This document shows, piece after piece, positions 1-8,353 of a stretch of DNA of 64,000 bases. The position numbers and the translations under genes are program-made. Below the pieces are notes generated by a model. The model searched no databases. It was not told the DNA's origin and worked only from the letters and a program-made list of their open reading frames with translations. Where the stretch lies: the NCBI RefSeq assembly GCF_047324305.1, contig NZ_CP178740.1:4154001-4218000 (forward strand). The letters are read 5' to 3'. Each line of letters opens with the position of its first letter. Positions within the stretch are counted from its first letter, which is position 1. Source of the DNA: Acerihabitans sp047324305. GTDB taxonomy: Bacteria > Pseudomonadota > Gammaproteobacteria > Enterobacterales > Enterobacteriaceae.

Positions 1-405
1 AAAACGCACGCTGTCGGGGAAGGTGGGCCAGTATGGGGTAGGTACCAGCACGTCATCCCCATCATCCAGGGTGGCGGCGAATGCGTTGAAAATGATTTGC
101 TTGGCGCCGTTGGCGATAACCACTTCCGCCAGGGGATAGATCAGCCGGTTTTCCCGCGCCAGCTTGCGCACAACGGCTTCCCGCAGTGCGCGCACCCCGG
201 GGGTGGCGGTGTATTTGGTTTCACCTTTGGCGATGGCCCGGTAAGCCGCCTGCTTGATGGCGTCGGGAGTATCGAAATCCGGTTCGCCGGTTGTCAGGTC
301 AAGGATATCCACCCCGGCGCTTTTTAATTCATTGGTACGTTGCTTGGCGGCGGCGTTGGCGGAGAGGGTCACCCGCTGGACACGGCGCGAAAGTTGGATA
401 CTCAT
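1..405 (-). CDS. PLP-dependent class I aminotransferase, N-terminal part (partial)
   Basis: The gene starts at the ATG complementary to 403-405 and is cut by the window edge after 135 codons, so only the N-terminal third is visible. It begins MSIQLSRRVQRVTLSANAAA and carries the aspartate-aminotransferase-like segments LTTGEPDFDTPD, KYTATPGVRALREA, VIANGAKQIIFNA and VPTPYWPTF, typical of fold-type I, AspB-like enzymes that transfer an amino group between an amino acid and a 2-oxo acid. The catalytic lysine lies outside the window. It is the last visible gene of a minus-strand set behind the flavin monooxygenase and the GldA-like dehydrogenase. A role in sulfur amino acid metabolism is only inferred from these neighbours. 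The exact substrate is unknown. Confidence 0.9.
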   Translation of the reverse strand, partial: MSIQLSRRVQRVTLSANAAAKQRTNELKSAGVDILDLTTGEPDFDTPDAIKQAAYRAIAKGETKYTATPGVRALREAVVRKLARENRLIYPLAEVVIANGAKQIIFNAFAATLDDGDDVLVPTPYWPTFPDSVRF

Positions 406-455
406 TGTGGTTCCTCTGAAAAACGTTCTTTACGGGCGGGGCTCTTGGGCCGCGC

Positions 456-1763
456 TCAGGTCGCCGCCGGTAGCCCCAGGTTCTCGCGCAGAGTGGCGAA
501 AGGGTAGGCGGTACGGAACAATCCGCGGCGCTGAAGTTCCGGGATCACCAGTTCAATAAACAGATCCAGCTGTTCCGGCATGATCGCGGGCATCACGTTA
601 AAGCCGTCCGCCGCGTCCGCCTCCAGCCACTGCTGGAAGTCGTCGGCGATATCCCCGGCGCAGCCCACCACCACCCGGTGTCCACGGGAACCGGCGGCCA
701 CCGCCGCCAGCTCGCGCAGGGTCAAGCCATCGCGCGCCGCCAAATCGGTCAACAGCTTGATGCGACTTTGATTTCCCTCGCCGTCCGGCACCGGCGGTAC
801 CGGCCCGTCCAGCGGGTAGGCGCGCAGATCCAGACCAAAGCGGGCGGAGAGCTGGTCAAGCCCGTTGTCGATATCCACCAGCGCGTTAAGCTGACGCCAG
901 GTTTCCCGGGCCTCCTCACGGCTGCGGCCGACGATCGGCATCACCCCCGGCAAGATCAGCACTGCTTTGGGATCGCGTCCGGCGGCCGCCACCGCCTGTT
1001 TCTGGCTGCGATAAAACGCCCGTCCTTCCTCTAGGGAGGCGCTGGCGGTGAACACCACCTCGGCGGTCTGCGCCGCCAGCGTCTGGCCATCGGCCGAGGA
1101 CCCGGCTTCAATAATCACCGGCCGCCCCTGGGGGGAGCGGGAAATGTTCAGCGGTCCCTGCACCGAAAAATGTTCGCCGTGATGGTTGATCGGCTGGATC
1201 TTGTCGTCGTCGAAATAGCGGCCGCTGGCCCGATCGGCCACTACCGCCCCATCCCGCCAGCCGTTCCACAGCTTAAATGCTACCTCGAGGAATTCACGCG
1301 CACGGGCGTAGCGCGTCGCGTGGTCGGGCATATCTTCCCGGCTGAAGTTGCGCGCCACATCAGTGGAATACGAGGTCACCACGTTCCAGGCGATCCGGCC
1401 CCGGCTGATATGATCCAGTGATGAAAATGCGCGCGCCAGCGTAAAGGGATCGCTGAAAGTGGTGGAGGCGGTAGCCGCCAGACCGATATGACGGGTGGAG
1501 ACCGCCAGGGCGGCCAGCAGCGTCAGCGGCTCCAGCCGCGCCATGGTGGACGGCAGGCGGTGTACGCTGGTGGCCAGCGCGTCACCGACAAAAAACAGGT
1601 CAAATTTGGCGTCTTCGGCCTTACGCGCGATGCGCGTCAACCAGGCGATATCCGTGGGCGAACCAAGGTCGCCGGTGGCGCGCCAGCCGCCGACATGATG
1701 GCCAAGCGGCTGGACAAACAGTCCCAGCCTCAGTTGACGCGGCGGGGAAAGTTGAGATGACAT
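456..1763 (-). CDS. LLM-class FMN-dependent monooxygenase, NtaA/SnaA/DszA/YxeK type
   Basis: This 435-residue protein is a cytoplasmic flavin-dependent monooxygenase of the NtaA/SnaA/DszA group, which uses FMNH2 from a separate reductase to open C-N or C-S bonds. Family features are the N-terminal strand LRLGLFVQPLGHH, FDLFFVGDAL, ISRGRIAWNVVTS and the substrate-proximal PQGRPVIIEAGSS. I chose the ATG at 1763 because AGGAG lies five bases upstream; a GTG two codons earlier is less well placed. YxeK of Bacillus, which cleaves S-(2-succino)cysteine adducts, belongs to this group. The divergent genes from 3065 resemble the rest of the yxe operon, so a thioether substrate is plausible. Sulfonate or aminopolycarboxylate oxidation remains possible. 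Confidence 0.87.
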   Translation of the reverse strand: MSSQLSPPRQLRLGLFVQPLGHHVGGWRATGDLGSPTDIAWLTRIARKAEDAKFDLFFVGDALATSVHRLPSTMARLEPLTLLAALAVSTRHIGLAATASTTFSDPFTLARAFSSLDHISRGRIAWNVVTSYSTDVARNFSREDMPDHATRYARAREFLEVAFKLWNGWRDGAVVADRASGRYFDDDKIQPINHHGEHFSVQGPLNISRSPQGRPVIIEAGSSADGQTLAAQTAEVVFTASASLEEGRAFYRSQKQAVAAAGRDPKAVLILPGVMPIVGRSREEARETWRQLNALVDIDNGLDQLSARFGLDLRAYPLDGPVPPVPDGEGNQSRIKLLTDLAARDGLTLRELAAVAAGSRGHRVVVGCAGDIADDFQQWLEADAADGFNVMPAIMPEQLDLFIELVIPELQRRGLFRTAYPFATLRENLGLPAAT

Positions 1764-1814
1764 ACACACTCCTGTAAGGTCAGGTTCGGCCGGCGTATCC
1801 GCCGGCCGCCCTCG

Positions 1815-2891
1815 TCAGAACGTCTGGTCGGCGGCGGTGATAACAGCCCGTTCGATGGCCGCGGGCGCAAGCGAAAAGGGCAACAACGCCGCGCTGGCGG
1901 ACGGAAACTTAAAACTGGCGGCAATATAGCGCGCCGCTTCGGTAAGACGATCGCCCAGGGGGATAAGATGCAGCGGCGCGTCATAGCGGCGCAGTTGTGT
2001 CAGCAGTTCGGCATCCGGCCCGTCGTTGCCCCGCGCCAGCAAGGATTGCACCAGCAGGCCGAACCCGACTTTTTCGCCGTGCAACCATCCGTGCAGTTCC
2101 GGCAGATGGGTCATCCGGTTGTGAATGGCATGAGCAACTCCCGGCGACGGGCTGTCGTCGCGCATGCTGTTGGCCAGGCCTGCCCCGGCGATATTGGCGT
2201 CGATCACTTTTTGCAGCGCGGGCGTTACCTGTTGGCGGGCGTTGGCCGCCAACGCCTGCTCGCCCCAGGTGTTAAAGATATCGCGCGCAAAGGCCGCCGC
2301 GTGGATTTTAAAATTGAGCGCCAGGCTGTCACCGTTTTTCGCCCGGTAGGGCTGGAATTCATACCATTTGGCCAACGCGTCGACAATGCCGGCTTTGAGG
2401 TAACGCACATCGCTGCGCGCGATGATTTCGCTGTCCACCAGCACCAGCGCCGGCATGCGTTTAAGCGCCAGGGTTCCTTCATGGCCGCCGCGTTCGTTAT
2501 ACATAATACTGATCGGGGACCAGGCCGCGCAGGTCGCGGCGATGGTGGGCATGGTGGCGACATTGCCGCCCTCCAGGCCGTCCGCCACCGCTTTCGCGCA
2601 GTCCAGCACGCGTCCGCCGCCGATGCCAATCACAAACGGCGCCGGCTGCCCGGCCAGCCGCGCCTGATGTTCAGCCACAGCAGCCCGGGTACATTCGCCT
2701 TGCAGATAACTCACGTCATAACCGATGCCGCTGGCCTCAAGACTGGCGGCGACCTGCGACGCCACCGCCTGCCAGGCGCGCGGGCTGGTAATGATGGCGA
2801 CCCGGTCGGCATAGGGCGCGATAAGGCCGCCCACACCGGCGCACAGTCCCGGTCGGGAGTAATAGGTTTGGGGCGATTTAATTGCGAGCAC
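1815..2891 (-). CDS. GldA/HcxA-like iron-containing alcohol dehydrogenase
   Basis: A 358-residue member of the glycerol dehydrogenase / hydroxycarboxylate dehydrogenase (YbdH/HcxA) branch of the iron-containing alcohol dehydrogenases. The Rossmann-side motif FVIGIGGGRVLDCAKAVAD and the metal-site region with AHAIHN and LHGEKVGFG (the family histidines) are intact, as is KAGIVDALAKWYE. The start is a GTG at 2889-2891 preceded by AAGGTAA. It heads a minus-strand unit with the monooxygenase and aminotransferase downstream. In E. coli the related ybdH neighbours the methionine aminotransferase gene ybdL, which fits a 2-oxo/2-hydroxy acid role next to an aminotransferase. The substrate is inferred only from context. 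Confidence 0.85.
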   Translation of the reverse strand: MLAIKSPQTYYSRPGLCAGVGGLIAPYADRVAIITSPRAWQAVASQVAASLEASGIGYDVSYLQGECTRAAVAEHQARLAGQPAPFVIGIGGGRVLDCAKAVADGLEGGNVATMPTIAATCAAWSPISIMYNERGGHEGTLALKRMPALVLVDSEIIARSDVRYLKAGIVDALAKWYEFQPYRAKNGDSLALNFKIHAAAFARDIFNTWGEQALAANARQQVTPALQKVIDANIAGAGLANSMRDDSPSPGVAHAIHNRMTHLPELHGWLHGEKVGFGLLVQSLLARGNDGPDAELLTQLRRYDAPLHLIPLGDRLTEAARYIAASFKFPSASAALLPFSLAPAAIERAVITAADQTF

Positions 2892-3064
2892 GGTATTACC
2901 TTAGTCGATTTCTTAGGAGTGCTTACCATAAGTCAGCAAGAAATAATAAAATCTCCTCACTCATTTGTAACCTTATTAAAAGATATAACTTATAGCGGGT
3001 GAATATAAAAGCGCCCGGCGCGACATGGTATATTCCCGGCCATTCTTCATACAGGACAATGAAA
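2892..3064. promoter_or_regulatory. Divergent promoter region between the dehydrogenase and binding-protein operons
   Basis: This stretch of about 170 bases is AT-rich compared with both flanks and separates two divergent transcription units of the sulfur-compound block. AAAAGATATAACTTATAG near 2980-2997 offers possible -10 elements, but I could not define a -35 box or a convincing operator. No regulator gene is adjacent, so control probably comes from an unlinked factor. Confidence 0.45.
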
Positions 3065-3853
3065 ATGGCTTTTAATACGCGATGGGCCGCGCTGGCGCTG
3101 GTTATGGGCGTGGTTACTATGCTGATAGGCTGCGATAATTCGGGTTCGGCGGGGCAGGATAAGGTGATCCGCATCGGCGCCACGGGACAAAGTTTCCCCA
3201 GTTCCTATAAAGAAAACGATAAACTGGTGGGCTACGATGTGGAAGTGGCGGAAACCATCGCGCACGACCTGGGCTATAAAGTCGTCTGGACCACGGCCGA
3301 TTTCAGCGGCCTGCTGGGACAATTGGAAGCAGGCAAGCTGGATAGCATCGCCAATAATTTCGTGGTAACGGCCAAACGCCAGGAAAAATATAATTTTTCC
3401 ACTTCCTACCTGACCTACTCGTCGCAGATCGTCACCAGCACGCAGAATAAAGATATCAACTCGCTGGACGACCTGAAGGGCAAGACGGTGGCTGGGGTGC
3501 TGGGGTCGAATCATATTACCAACCTGCGCGCGGCGTTCCCGGACAATAGCATTGTCATACGTACTTATGAAACCCGCGACGGCGCCATGAGCGATACGCT
3601 GAATAACCGGGTGCAGGGCTATGTTAACTCCAAGCCGGTGCTGCTGGCAGAAATCAACAAGCATCAGCTGCCGCTGAAGCTAGTGGGCCCGGCGCTGACG
3701 GACGAAGGCGTCAGCTTCCCGTTTGCCAAAACGCCGCAAGGCGATCGGCTGCTGGGCCTGTATAACCAAGAACTGGATAAAATGCGCCAGGACGGCCGGT
3801 TGAAGGCGCTGTCGGAAAAGTATTTCGGCGACGATTTGAGCCAGGTGAAATAA
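3065..3853 (+). CDS. Amino-acid/thioether ABC transporter substrate-binding lipoprotein (copy 1)
   Basis: A periplasmic solute-binding protein of the polar amino acid family (SBP_bac_3), about 262 residues. The N-terminus has a lipoprotein signal ending LIGC, so it should be anchored to the membrane. Typical segments are GYDVEVAETIAHDLGY, LDSIANNFVVTAKRQEKY and DLKGKTVAGVLGSNH. I prefer the ATG at 3065 because AGGA at 3053-3056 is eight bases away; an ATG at 3059 is too close. It is a clear paralogue of the protein at 5934 (shared KTVAGVLGSNH and a YE-RDGAM segment). It precedes the lyase gene, with no permease of its own nearby, so it probably feeds the permease/ATPase at 6798-8240. Confidence 0.9.
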   Translation: MAFNTRWAALALVMGVVTMLIGCDNSGSAGQDKVIRIGATGQSFPSSYKENDKLVGYDVEVAETIAHDLGYKVVWTTADFSGLLGQLEAGKLDSIANNFVVTAKRQEKYNFSTSYLTYSSQIVTSTQNKDINSLDDLKGKTVAGVLGSNHITNLRAAFPDNSIVIRTYETRDGAMSDTLNNRVQGYVNSKPVLLAEINKHQLPLKLVGPALTDEGVSFPFAKTPQGDRLLGLYNQELDKMRQDGRLKALSEKYFGDDLSQVK

Positions 3854-4015
3854 CGCCACATTCCTTAGGATTATATCCCAGGCTAATGCGCCACCGGCTC
3901 CCCGGCCGGTGTTGCTATATCCCGTTGGGATTAGGATATATATTTCTGTTATAAGGCGCATTATTCTTCCGTGCTATAGTCCCACACTTAAAAAATTATT
4001 TAATCCGAGAAGTGT

Positions 4016-5398
4016 ATGGCGTCCCATTTGATTGACTTTGTCCTGATTGGTAATAACTTTGGCACCCCGGAAATGCGCGAGGTGTGGTCGGAAAACAGCC
4101 GCCTGGCCCGGCAAATCGAGGTAGAAGTCGCCCTCGCCCTGGCGGAAGGCGAGCTGGGTGTGATCCCCGAGGCCGCGGCCCAAGCCATCGCCCGGCGCGC
4201 CGATGCCAGCCAGCTCAATCTTGACGACATTGCCCAATCCGCCGCCGAGATGAAACATTCCCTGATGCCGACCCTCGCCGCCCTGCAAAAACAGTGCGGC
4301 GACGCCGGTGAATATATTCATTATGGCGCCACCACCCAGGATATCGTCGATACCGCCACCGTGCTGCAACTGCGCCAGGCGTTTGGCATCATCGAACGCG
4401 ATGCGACGTTGCTGGCGGTGGAACTCAGGCGCCTGGCAAAAAAATACCAGCACACCCCCATGACCGGCCGTACCCACGGTATGCAGGCGTTGCCAACAAC
4501 GTTTGGCTTTAAGGTCGCGGTATGGCTGGATGAGTTTGTCCGCCACCTGACGCGCCTGCAGGAAATCAAAGCGCGCGCGCTGACCGGTAATATCAGCGGC
4601 GCGATCTGTACCTACGCCTCTTTCGGCCCGCAGGGTCCGGCGATTGAGCGGCTCACGCTCGACAAGCTGGGGCTGAACACCCCCAATATCGGCTGGCAGG
4701 CGGCGCGCGACCGTTTTTCCGAGTTTGCCTCGGTGGCGGTGCTGATCAGCGGAACGCTGGGTAAGATAGGCAATGAGTTCTATAACCTGATGCGTTCCGA
4801 AATCAATGAAATCGAAGAGGCGTTCTCCGCCGGTAAAATCGGTTCCACCACCATGCCGCATAAACGCAACCCGGCGGCGCTGGAAGGTCTCGCCAGCCTG
4901 ACGGCGCCGGTGCTGAAAAGCGCCGCCCTGATCTATGAATCGATGCATGTGGAACATGAGCGTGACGCCATGAGCTGGCGCGCGGAATGGATCGCCCTGC
5001 CGGAAATCTGCATTTACCTGTCCGCCCAGTTGCAGAACGCGCTGGGCATCCTACGCGGCATTACCGTCAATGAAGCGCAAATGCTGGCTAACCTGCATCT
5101 GCAGGGCGGGCTGCTGCTGTCGGAAAAGGTGATGTTTGAACTCGGCAAGACGCTCGGCAAACAAACCGCCCATCACCTGGTTTATGAATGCTCGATGCAG
5201 GCCTATGAACAAAAACGCCCGTTTAAAGAGGTGCTGCTGGCGCACCCGACGCTGCGCGCCACGGTGACGGAAAACCAACTGGACCATTGGCTCGACCCGA
5301 CTAATTATCTCGGCAGCGCGCCGGAGAAGGTCGACGAGGTGATCCTGGCCGCCAACGCGTCCGGCCTGCTGCCGGCTGCGGACCTGGAGGCCAGATGA
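4016..5398 (+). CDS. PurB/fumarase-superfamily lyase, probable S-(2-succino) lyase
   Basis: A 460-residue homotetramer-type enzyme of the aspartase/fumarase/adenylosuccinate lyase superfamily, which eliminates fumarate from succinyl adducts. Conserved regions are HYGATTQD (102-109), GRTHGMQALP with the acid/base His (151-160) and the signature loop GSTTMPHKRNP (276-286) with the catalytic Ser at 277. It is not housekeeping PurB or ArgH by context: it is flanked by binding lipoproteins and overlaps (ATGA) a GNAT gene. Enterobacterial S-(2-succino)cysteine salvage clusters contain a PurB-like lyase releasing fumarate and a thiol, and the neighbours here match that set. The substrate is inferred; a carboxymuconate cycloisomerase-like activity is the main alternative. 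Confidence 0.85.
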   Translation: MASHLIDFVLIGNNFGTPEMREVWSENSRLARQIEVEVALALAEGELGVIPEAAAQAIARRADASQLNLDDIAQSAAEMKHSLMPTLAALQKQCGDAGEYIHYGATTQDIVDTATVLQLRQAFGIIERDATLLAVELRRLAKKYQHTPMTGRTHGMQALPTTFGFKVAVWLDEFVRHLTRLQEIKARALTGNISGAICTYASFGPQGPAIERLTLDKLGLNTPNIGWQAARDRFSEFASVAVLISGTLGKIGNEFYNLMRSEINEIEEAFSAGKIGSTTMPHKRNPAALEGLASLTAPVLKSAALIYESMHVEHERDAMSWRAEWIALPEICIYLSAQLQNALGILRGITVNEAQMLANLHLQGGLLLSEKVMFELGKTLGKQTAHHLVYECSMQAYEQKRPFKEVLLAHPTLRATVTENQLDHWLDPTNYLGSAPEKVDEVILAANASGLLPAADLEAR

Positions 5399-5937
5399 GC
5401 GCGGGGTATCGCCAACTCACGGTGGCGGACGCGGAGCCATTTCTGGCGCTGATGCACGCCGCCTATGCGCCTATCCGCGAGTTGGGCATCCACTTCGACG
5501 CCGCCACGGCGGATCTGGCGCGGGTCAGCCGTCATCTGGATGAGCATGGCGTCTACGGCATGTTTCTCGACGGTAAGCTGGTGGCCTCGGCGACGCTGCG
5601 CTATCCCTGGGGACCTTTGCCCGGTCCGTTCGGCCTGCCGCATATCGGCTGGTTCGGCGCCGATCCGGATTATCGCGGCCAGCGCCTGGGCAGCCAGATG
5701 CTGCAATGGCTGGAGCAGGCTATACTGTTGGGCCAGCTCAGGGCGCCGGCGGTCTCGCTGGGCACGGCCGAGAGTCACCCCTGGCTGGCCGAGATGTATC
5801 AGGCGCGCGGTTTCAAACCGATGCACAAGACGGATTTAGGCAAAGGTCATATCACCCTTTATATGAAAAAAATACTTGATGAAACACGCCATGCGATATG
5901 GCTGCAACGCACAGCGGCACAAGAGGCGGTAAAATGA
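5395..5937 (+). CDS. GNAT-family N-acetyltransferase (YxeL-like role)
   Basis: This 180-residue acetyl-CoA-dependent acyltransferase shows the GNAT core: WFGADPDYRGQRLGSQML around 80-100 is the acetyl-CoA pyrophosphate loop, followed by AESHPWLAEMYQARGF and a C-terminal strand. Its ATG overlaps the lyase stop (ATGA) and its own stop overlaps the next lipoprotein start, so translation is coupled. In the Bacillus yxe pathway YxeL N-acetylates S-(2-succino)cysteine and a partner deacylase later removes the acetyl group. The M20 gene at 8354 would supply that step here. The substrate is inferred from this parallel. Confidence 0.86.
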   Translation: MSAGYRQLTVADAEPFLALMHAAYAPIRELGIHFDAATADLARVSRHLDEHGVYGMFLDGKLVASATLRYPWGPLPGPFGLPHIGWFGADPDYRGQRLGSQMLQWLEQAILLGQLRAPAVSLGTAESHPWLAEMYQARGFKPMHKTDLGKGHITLYMKKILDETRHAIWLQRTAAQEAVK

Positions 5938-6734
5938 AAACAGGTTCTATGGTATTAACCGCGCTGCTGGCCGCCACCCTGCTGTCAGGCTGTGACAAGC
6001 CGGGCGACGGCGGGAGTTCCGACGCCAAAACCATCCGCGTAGGCGCCACCGGGCTGAGTTTCCCCACCGCCTATAAAAAAGACGGTAAGCTGGTGGGCTT
6101 TGATGTGGAGTTAACCGAACAAATCGCCAAAGACCTCCATTATCGCGTCGAATGGGTCAACGCTGATTTCAGCGGTCTGATGGGGCAACTGGAAGGCGGC
6201 AAGCTTGATACGGTGGCTAACGCCGTCGCCATCACGCCGGCGCGCCGGGAGAAATATGATTTCTCCGGTCCGTACAGTTATTACGGCAGCCAACTGGTCA
6301 CCAGCAGTACCAACACCAATATCAATACCCTCGACGATCTGAAAGGCAAAACCGTGGCCGGGGTGTTGGGTTCCAACCACGTGGCCAACCTCAAGAAGGC
6401 GTTCGGGGACAATACCATCACCATCCGCACGTATGAAAATCGCGACGGGGCCATGACCGACACCATGAATAAGCGCGTCGACGCCTATGTCAATGCGCGG
6501 CCGATACTGCTGGCGGAGATCAAGGAAAAGAGCCTGCCGCTGAAACTGGTCGGCGCGCCGCTGGTGGTCGAGCCGGTGGGGTATCCGTTCCATAAGGATG
6601 ATAGCGGCCGGGCGCTTAAATCGGCGTTTGATCGGCAAATTGACGCCATGCGCGCGGATGGTCGTCTCAAGACGCTGTCAATTAAGTATTTTGGCGAGGA
6701 TATCACCACTCCTCCAGCCGGCGCGGCTCACTAG
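5934..6734 (+). CDS. Amino-acid/thioether ABC transporter substrate-binding lipoprotein (copy 2)
   Basis: A 266-residue SBP_bac_3 protein beginning MKTGSMVLTALLAATLLSGC, a classical lipoprotein signal with lipobox LSGC. It keeps the same blocks as copy 1 (GFDVELTEQIAKDL, LDTVANAVAITPARREKY, DLKGKTVAGVLGSNHV), so the two arose by duplication. The start ATG overlaps the GNAT stop, and the permease and ATPase follow directly, making it the primary receptor of this importer (YxeM-like). Having two receptors for one permease suggests two ligands or two affinity ranges. Confidence 0.91.
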   Translation: MKTGSMVLTALLAATLLSGCDKPGDGGSSDAKTIRVGATGLSFPTAYKKDGKLVGFDVELTEQIAKDLHYRVEWVNADFSGLMGQLEGGKLDTVANAVAITPARREKYDFSGPYSYYGSQLVTSSTNTNINTLDDLKGKTVAGVLGSNHVANLKKAFGDNTITIRTYENRDGAMTDTMNKRVDAYVNARPILLAEIKEKSLPLKLVGAPLVVEPVGYPFHKDDSGRALKSAFDRQIDAMRADGRLKTLSIKYFGEDITTPPAGAAH

Positions 6735-6797
6735 GCCGGTTCTCGTTTTCACGCCCGCCAAGGTATCAGACGGCGGGCGTTATCTGAGTGCTTCTGC

Positions 6798-7469
6798 ATG
6801 AATATCGATATCAGCTATTTGCTTAAAGTCTTCCCGCTCATCATCAGCTATTTGCCGATGACGATGTTTCTGGCGGTGGTATCCATGATCATCGCCATGG
6901 TTGTCGGCCTGATGCTGTCGCTGTTGCGCACCAGTAAAATCTGGCTGCTCAGTAAAGCGGTCGAGCTGTATATTTCCCTGTTTCGCGGCATGCCGGCGCT
7001 GGTGCAGCTGTTTATAATCTACTTTGGCTTACCGCAGCTTATTCCCTCGCTGACCGGCCTGACGGCCACTGCGGCGGCCATCATCGGCTTTAGCCTCAAG
7101 ACGTCGGCGTATATGGCGGAAATCTATCGCGCGGGGCTGGCCTCTGTAGATCCGACCCAAACCGAGGCCGGGCTGTCGATTGGCATGCGCAAGGGGCAAA
7201 TTTATCGTCGCATCGTGCTGCCGCAGGCGATGCTCAATGCGCTGCCGGCCACCGGCAACACTTTTATCTCGCTGATCAAAGAAACGTCGGTGGCGTTTGC
7301 CCTGGGCGTGTCCGAACTGTTTGCGGAAGGCAAAATGATCGCGGCCGAGTCCCTGCGCTATTTTGAAACCTTCCTGGTGGTGGGTCTGGTGTACTGGCTG
7401 GTAATCATCTGCTACGCTCGTCTGCAGGCCCTGCTTGAGAAAAAACTTAGCCACTCGCTGCAACGCTAG
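6798..7469 (+). CDS. Polar amino acid ABC transporter permease (YxeN/TcyL-like)
   Basis: A 223-residue inner-membrane permease of the His/Glu/Arg/opine family with about five hydrophobic segments. The EAA loop that contacts the ATPase is visible around QTEAGLSIGMRKGQIYRRIVLPQA, and the N-terminal LFRGMPALVQLFIIYFGLP is characteristic of this family. It lies 63 bases after the second binding lipoprotein and ten bases before the ATPase. It probably forms a homodimeric channel for the thioether amino acid recognised by the two lipoproteins. Confidence 0.92.
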   Translation: MNIDISYLLKVFPLIISYLPMTMFLAVVSMIIAMVVGLMLSLLRTSKIWLLSKAVELYISLFRGMPALVQLFIIYFGLPQLIPSLTGLTATAAAIIGFSLKTSAYMAEIYRAGLASVDPTQTEAGLSIGMRKGQIYRRIVLPQAMLNALPATGNTFISLIKETSVAFALGVSELFAEGKMIAAESLRYFETFLVVGLVYWLVIICYARLQALLEKKLSHSLQR

Positions 7470-7478
7470 GATGACATT

Positions 7479-8240
7479 ATGATCACAGCCAAAAATCTCT
7501 ATAAACGTTTTGGTGACCAGGTAGTGTTGGACAATATCAGCATCGACATCGCCGCCGGCGAAGTGGTTGCCATTATCGGACCTTCGGGCTCGGGGAAATC
7601 AACGCTGCTGCGCTGCCTGAACCTGCTGGAAAAACCCGAATCCGGCATCATCCAGATTGACGACGTCACTCTTGATACCGAGCATTATACCACCCGGGAA
7701 GAGTACGCCCTGCGCAGCCAGACGGCGATGGTGTTCCAGAACTACAGCCTGTTTAAAAACAAAACCGCGCTGGAAAATATCACCGAAGGCCTGTTGGTGG
7801 TGAAAAAGCTGCCCCGCAGGCAGGCGGTGGAAATGGGCATGTCGCTGCTGGAGCAGGTCGGCCTGGCGGATCAGGCGCATCAGTATCCGGTGACCCTGTC
7901 CGGCGGCCAGCAACAGCGGGTCAGCATCGCGCGGGCGCTGGCGGTCAACCCGAAAGCGATTTTGTTTGACGAACCCACCTCGGCGCTGGATCCTGAACGG
8001 GTGCATGAGGTCTTGCAGGTGATTCAGACGCTCGCCAAGCGCAAGACCACCATGGTGATTGTCACCCATGAAATGCAGTTTGCCAAAGAGGTGGCCGACC
8101 GGGTGATCTTTATGGCGGACGGACACATTATTGAACAGGGGCCGGCGGAACAGATCATCAATTTTTCCGACAATCCGCAGACCCGGCGCTTCCTGAGGCA
8201 GTTGATCAATATCGAAACCCCCAGCGAGTTTTCTATTTAG
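7479..8240 (+). CDS. Polar amino acid ABC transporter ATP-binding protein (YxeO/TcyN-like)
   Basis: A 253-residue GlnQ/TcyN-type ATPase. All motifs are present: Walker A GPSGSGKST, Q-loop MVFQNYSLF, signature LSGGQQQRV, Walker B AILFDEPTSALDP and switch histidine IVTHEM. It powers the permease encoded ten bases upstream. The operon continues into the M20 deacylase after a 113-base gap, which links uptake to intracellular processing. Confidence 0.93.
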   Translation: MITAKNLYKRFGDQVVLDNISIDIAAGEVVAIIGPSGSGKSTLLRCLNLLEKPESGIIQIDDVTLDTEHYTTREEYALRSQTAMVFQNYSLFKNKTALENITEGLLVVKKLPRRQAVEMGMSLLEQVGLADQAHQYPVTLSGGQQQRVSIARALAVNPKAILFDEPTSALDPERVHEVLQVIQTLAKRKTTMVIVTHEMQFAKEVADRVIFMADGHIIEQGPAEQIINFSDNPQTRRFLRQLINIETPSEFSI

Positions 8241-8353
8241 GTGATTTACCGGCGCAGCGCCCGCATCCCCCCGGCGGTATGCTGGCAGGCCGTGTCCGGC
8301 CAGCGCCCGCCAGGCTGTGGGCCAATACGCTTTTTGACTGATGGAGTAACCCA

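Noticed and set aside
1968..3002. 344-codon plus-strand frame opposite the GldA-like gene
   Set aside because: Shadow of a well-supported dehydrogenase on the minus strand.
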